This document shows, piece after piece, positions 6,559 to 8,179 of a stretch of DNA of 8,179 nt. Numbering within the stretch: the first letter of the stretch is position 1; each line of letters starts with the position of its first letter. The notes under the pieces were generated by a model. It made no database searches. It was not told the origin of the DNA and saw only the letters and a program-made list of their open reading frames with translations. The stretch is from Thermoflexibacter sp. GTDB lineage: Bacteria > Bacteroidota > Bacteroidia > Cytophagales > Thermoflexibacteraceae. Position numbers and translations under genes: made by a program. The DNA is taken from contig JALOMS010000184.1 in the NCBI GenBank assembly GCA_025455345.1, forward strand, positions 1 to 8,179, given 5' to 3'.

Positions 6559-6829
6559 AGCAAAAAATAAGCATTTGTGCAGTAAATAGATTGTTTTTTA
6601 ATTGAAAATGACTAATAGTCATAAAATAACTAAAATTTATATAATTGATTGTCAATAAATTATGTTTTTTTGTTGTAAGTTTTTTTATCATTATGCTATT
6701 CTACAAAAGTATTTTTATCATATTTGCGGACTTCAAATTTGAATGTTTTTAATAAAATACCAATCTTAAACAACAACATAAAAAGACAAACTATAAAACA
6801 AACAATTTTATAATCATAATTAGAAAACT
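6559..6829. other. Intergenic region between divergent queD and ilvC
   Basis: This very AT-rich spacer of about 270 bases has no supportable gene. It holds a perfect 12-bp palindrome TTCAAATTTGAA (6732-6743), about 87 bases before ilvC, and a small hairpin ATTGA-ttg-TCAAT (6644-6656). The best ilvC promoter-like box is CATATTTG (6719-6726), one base off TAnnTTTG, but no -33 TTG is properly spaced. I see no T-box, leader peptide with Leu/Ile/Val codons, or attenuator hairpin. Confidence 0.5.
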
Positions 6830-7873
6830 ATGGCAGTAATCAATTTTGGCGGAGTAGAGGAAAATGTAGTAACAAGAGAGGAGTTTCCACTCGCAAAAGC
6901 AAGAGAAGTATTAAAAAATGAAACCATTGCTATCATCGGCTATGGCGTACAGGGACCAGGACAGGCTCTAAATCTTAGAGATAATGGCTTTAATGTTATT
7001 ATTGGACAGCGTAAGAACAGCAAAACTTGGGACAAGGCAGTTGCTGATGGCTGGGTAGAGGGAAAAACGCTATTTGAAATAGAAGAGGCGTGTGAGAAAG
7101 GTACGATTATCCAATATTTACTTTCTGATGCAGGTCAGATAGCTTTATGGGAAACTGTAAAAAGATATTTGACCAAAGGAAAGGCTTTGTATTTTTCTCA
7201 TGGGTTTGGCATTACTTTCAAAGAGCAGACTGGCATTATTCCTCCTTCTGATATAGATGTGATTTTGGTAGCTCCCAAAGGCTCTGGTACAAGTTTGAGA
7301 AGATTATTCTTAGCAGGCGAAGGTCTGAACTCAAGCTATGCAATTTATCAAAATGCTACTGGCAAAGCAGAAGACCGAGTGCATGCACTGGGAATAGGCG
7401 TAGGCTCTGGCTACCTGTTCGAAACTACTTTCCAAAAAGAAGTATATAGCGACCTTACAGGAGAGCGCGGTACATTGATGGGAGCGATAGAAGGTATTTT
7501 TGAAGCTCAGTATAGTATTTTGAGAGAAAAAGGACACAGCCCAAGTGAGGCTTTTAATGAAACAGTCGAAGAGTTTACACAGAGTTTGATTCGCTTGGTA
7601 GCAGAAAATGGTATGGATTGGATGTATGCGAACTGCTCAACTACTGCCCAAAGAGGTGCTTTGGATTGGAGACACAAATTTAGAGAGGCTACTGCTCCTG
7701 TCTTTAGAGAACTTTATGAGAGCGTAGCAAGTGGTAACGAAGCGGCAATTACTATCAAGGCAAATTCGCAAGCTGATTATAGAGAAAAATTAGAAAGAGA
7801 ATTGGCGGAGCTTCGCAATTCTGAAATGTGGCAAGCTGGCAAAGTAGTCAGAAACCTTAGACCAAAGAATTAG
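6830..7873 (+). CDS. ilvC: Ketol-acid reductoisomerase
   Basis: A 347-residue enzyme that uses NADPH and Mg2+ to isomerise and reduce 2-acetolactate or 2-aceto-2-hydroxybutyrate, the second common step of valine, leucine and isoleucine synthesis. The Rossmann motif GYGVQG is at 37-42, and the cofactor-selecting loop RKNSKTWDKA is at 61-70. SHGFGI carries His124. The metal ligands sit in SDLTGERG (Asp208, Glu212) and ETVEE (Glu244, Glu248). CSTTAQRG (269-276) contacts substrate. The length is that of the short form, not the ~490-residue E. coli form. From memory, the wording of several blocks (VAPKGSG, SPSEAFNETVEE, CSTTAQRGALDW and the RPKN end) is close to fungal mitochondrial Ilv5. No other ilv or leu gene is in the window, and it is followed by its own terminator, so it may be monocistronic. 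No Shine-Dalgarno precedes ATG 6830. Confidence 0.97.
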   Translation: MAVINFGGVEENVVTREEFPLAKAREVLKNETIAIIGYGVQGPGQALNLRDNGFNVIIGQRKNSKTWDKAVADGWVEGKTLFEIEEACEKGTIIQYLLSDAGQIALWETVKRYLTKGKALYFSHGFGITFKEQTGIIPPSDIDVILVAPKGSGTSLRRLFLAGEGLNSSYAIYQNATGKAEDRVHALGIGVGSGYLFETTFQKEVYSDLTGERGTLMGAIEGIFEAQYSILREKGHSPSEAFNETVEEFTQSLIRLVAENGMDWMYANCSTTAQRGALDWRHKFREATAPVFRELYESVASGNEAAITIKANSQADYREKLERELAELRNSEMWQAGKVVRNLRPKN

Positions 7874-7893
7874 TATATACTCCTATTAGAACC

Positions 7894-7959
7894 AACTTTG
7901 ACAAGGTGTAACATTTTGATAAACAATAGTTTGCAAATGTGGCTTTGTCAAAGTTTTTT
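7894..7959 (+). terminator. Rho-independent terminator of ilvC with extended stem
   Basis: AACTTTGACAA (7894-7904) pairs perfectly with TTGTCAAAGTT (7945-7955), followed by a T-run to 7959. The 40-base interior can continue the stem: ACATTT (7911-7916) with AAATGT (7935-7940), then AAAC-aata-GTTT at the tip (7921-7932). The whole element is one long interrupted hairpin starting 20 bases after the ilvC stop. Confidence 0.8.
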
Positions 7960-8179
7960 GCTCGACTACTGCAATAAGTAAGCAAATCAAATCCACACTG
8001 TAATATACCACTCTTTAAAGTATGCAAATATTTGATAATCAACTAAAAATACTAAAGTATATGCTACAATAGAAATGCTACACGAAAATAAAAAGGATAA
8101 AATCCATTGAGAATAAATAAATATTTTACAAATTTCGCCTATAAAATCTCAAAACAGGATACTATTTAAGTATTTTAAA
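7960..8179. other. Noncoding tail of the window
   Basis: About 220 AT-rich bases after the ilvC terminator hold no supportable gene, RNA or clear promoter. A 10-bp palindrome CAAATATTTG lies at 8025-8034, and TAAAGTAT is repeated near 8016 and 8053. It may be the upstream region of a gene beyond the right edge. Confidence 0.4.

Noticed and set aside
6294..6605. 103-aa + strand ORF
   Set aside because: Antisense to queD, whose zinc and catalytic motifs are intact on the other strand.
6398..6691. 97-aa - strand ORF overlapping the queD start
   Set aside because: Out of frame with queD, rich in Asn/Lys/Phe as expected of translated AT-rich spacer, and spans the queD promoter box.
6620..6829. 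T-box riboswitch or attenuator upstream of ilvC
   Set aside because: No T-box sequence, no leader peptide rich in Leu/Ile/Val codons and no terminator hairpin between the spacer and the ATG.
7857..8042. 61-aa - strand ORF
   Set aside because: It runs through the ilvC terminator hairpin and the ilvC 3' end, has no recognisable domain, and is best explained by chance.

Overview
The window looks like the chromosome of a Bacteroidota bacterium, probably of the Cytophagales/Flexibacter type. It is AT-rich, and its gene starts lack clear Shine-Dalgarno sequences. At least two upstream regions carry the Bacteroidota promoter signature TAnnTTTG. The gene content also fits: a TPR histidine kinase, a 7TM-DISM histidine kinase, a coiled-coil gene followed by zapA and rny, and a short 347-aa ketol-acid reductoisomerase. 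The species cannot be fixed from the sequence alone. No phage, plasmid, CRISPR, tRNA or rRNA features were seen, so this is mostly an ordinary housekeeping region.

Left part (1-3427, + strand): the 3' end of a TPR-sensor histidine kinase is followed by a complete 7TM sensor histidine kinase. Neither has a response regulator next to it within the window. The second kinase converges on rny, and a strong bidirectional terminator hairpin (3390-3427) separates them.

Middle (3447-6533, - strand): reading leftwards, the order is a queD/6-pyruvoyl-tetrahydropterin synthase family gene, a small coiled-coil gene, zapA and rny (RNase Y). A good Bacteroidota promoter (TTG-N20-TAATTTTG) lies ahead of the coiled-coil gene, so the coiled-coil gene, zapA and rny probably form one transcription unit joining cell-division and RNA-decay functions. 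Two noncoding stretches here deserve attention. The zapA-rny gap can fold into a long irregular hairpin and is a plausible 6S-like RNA. The spacer upstream of the coiled-coil gene holds nested inverted repeats and a cluster of CCTAATT boxes that overlap the promoter.

Right part (6534-8179): ilvC (branched-chain amino acid synthesis) is divergent from queD, stands apart from any other ilv/leu gene in view, and ends in an extended hairpin terminator. The last ~220 bases hold no gene that I can support.
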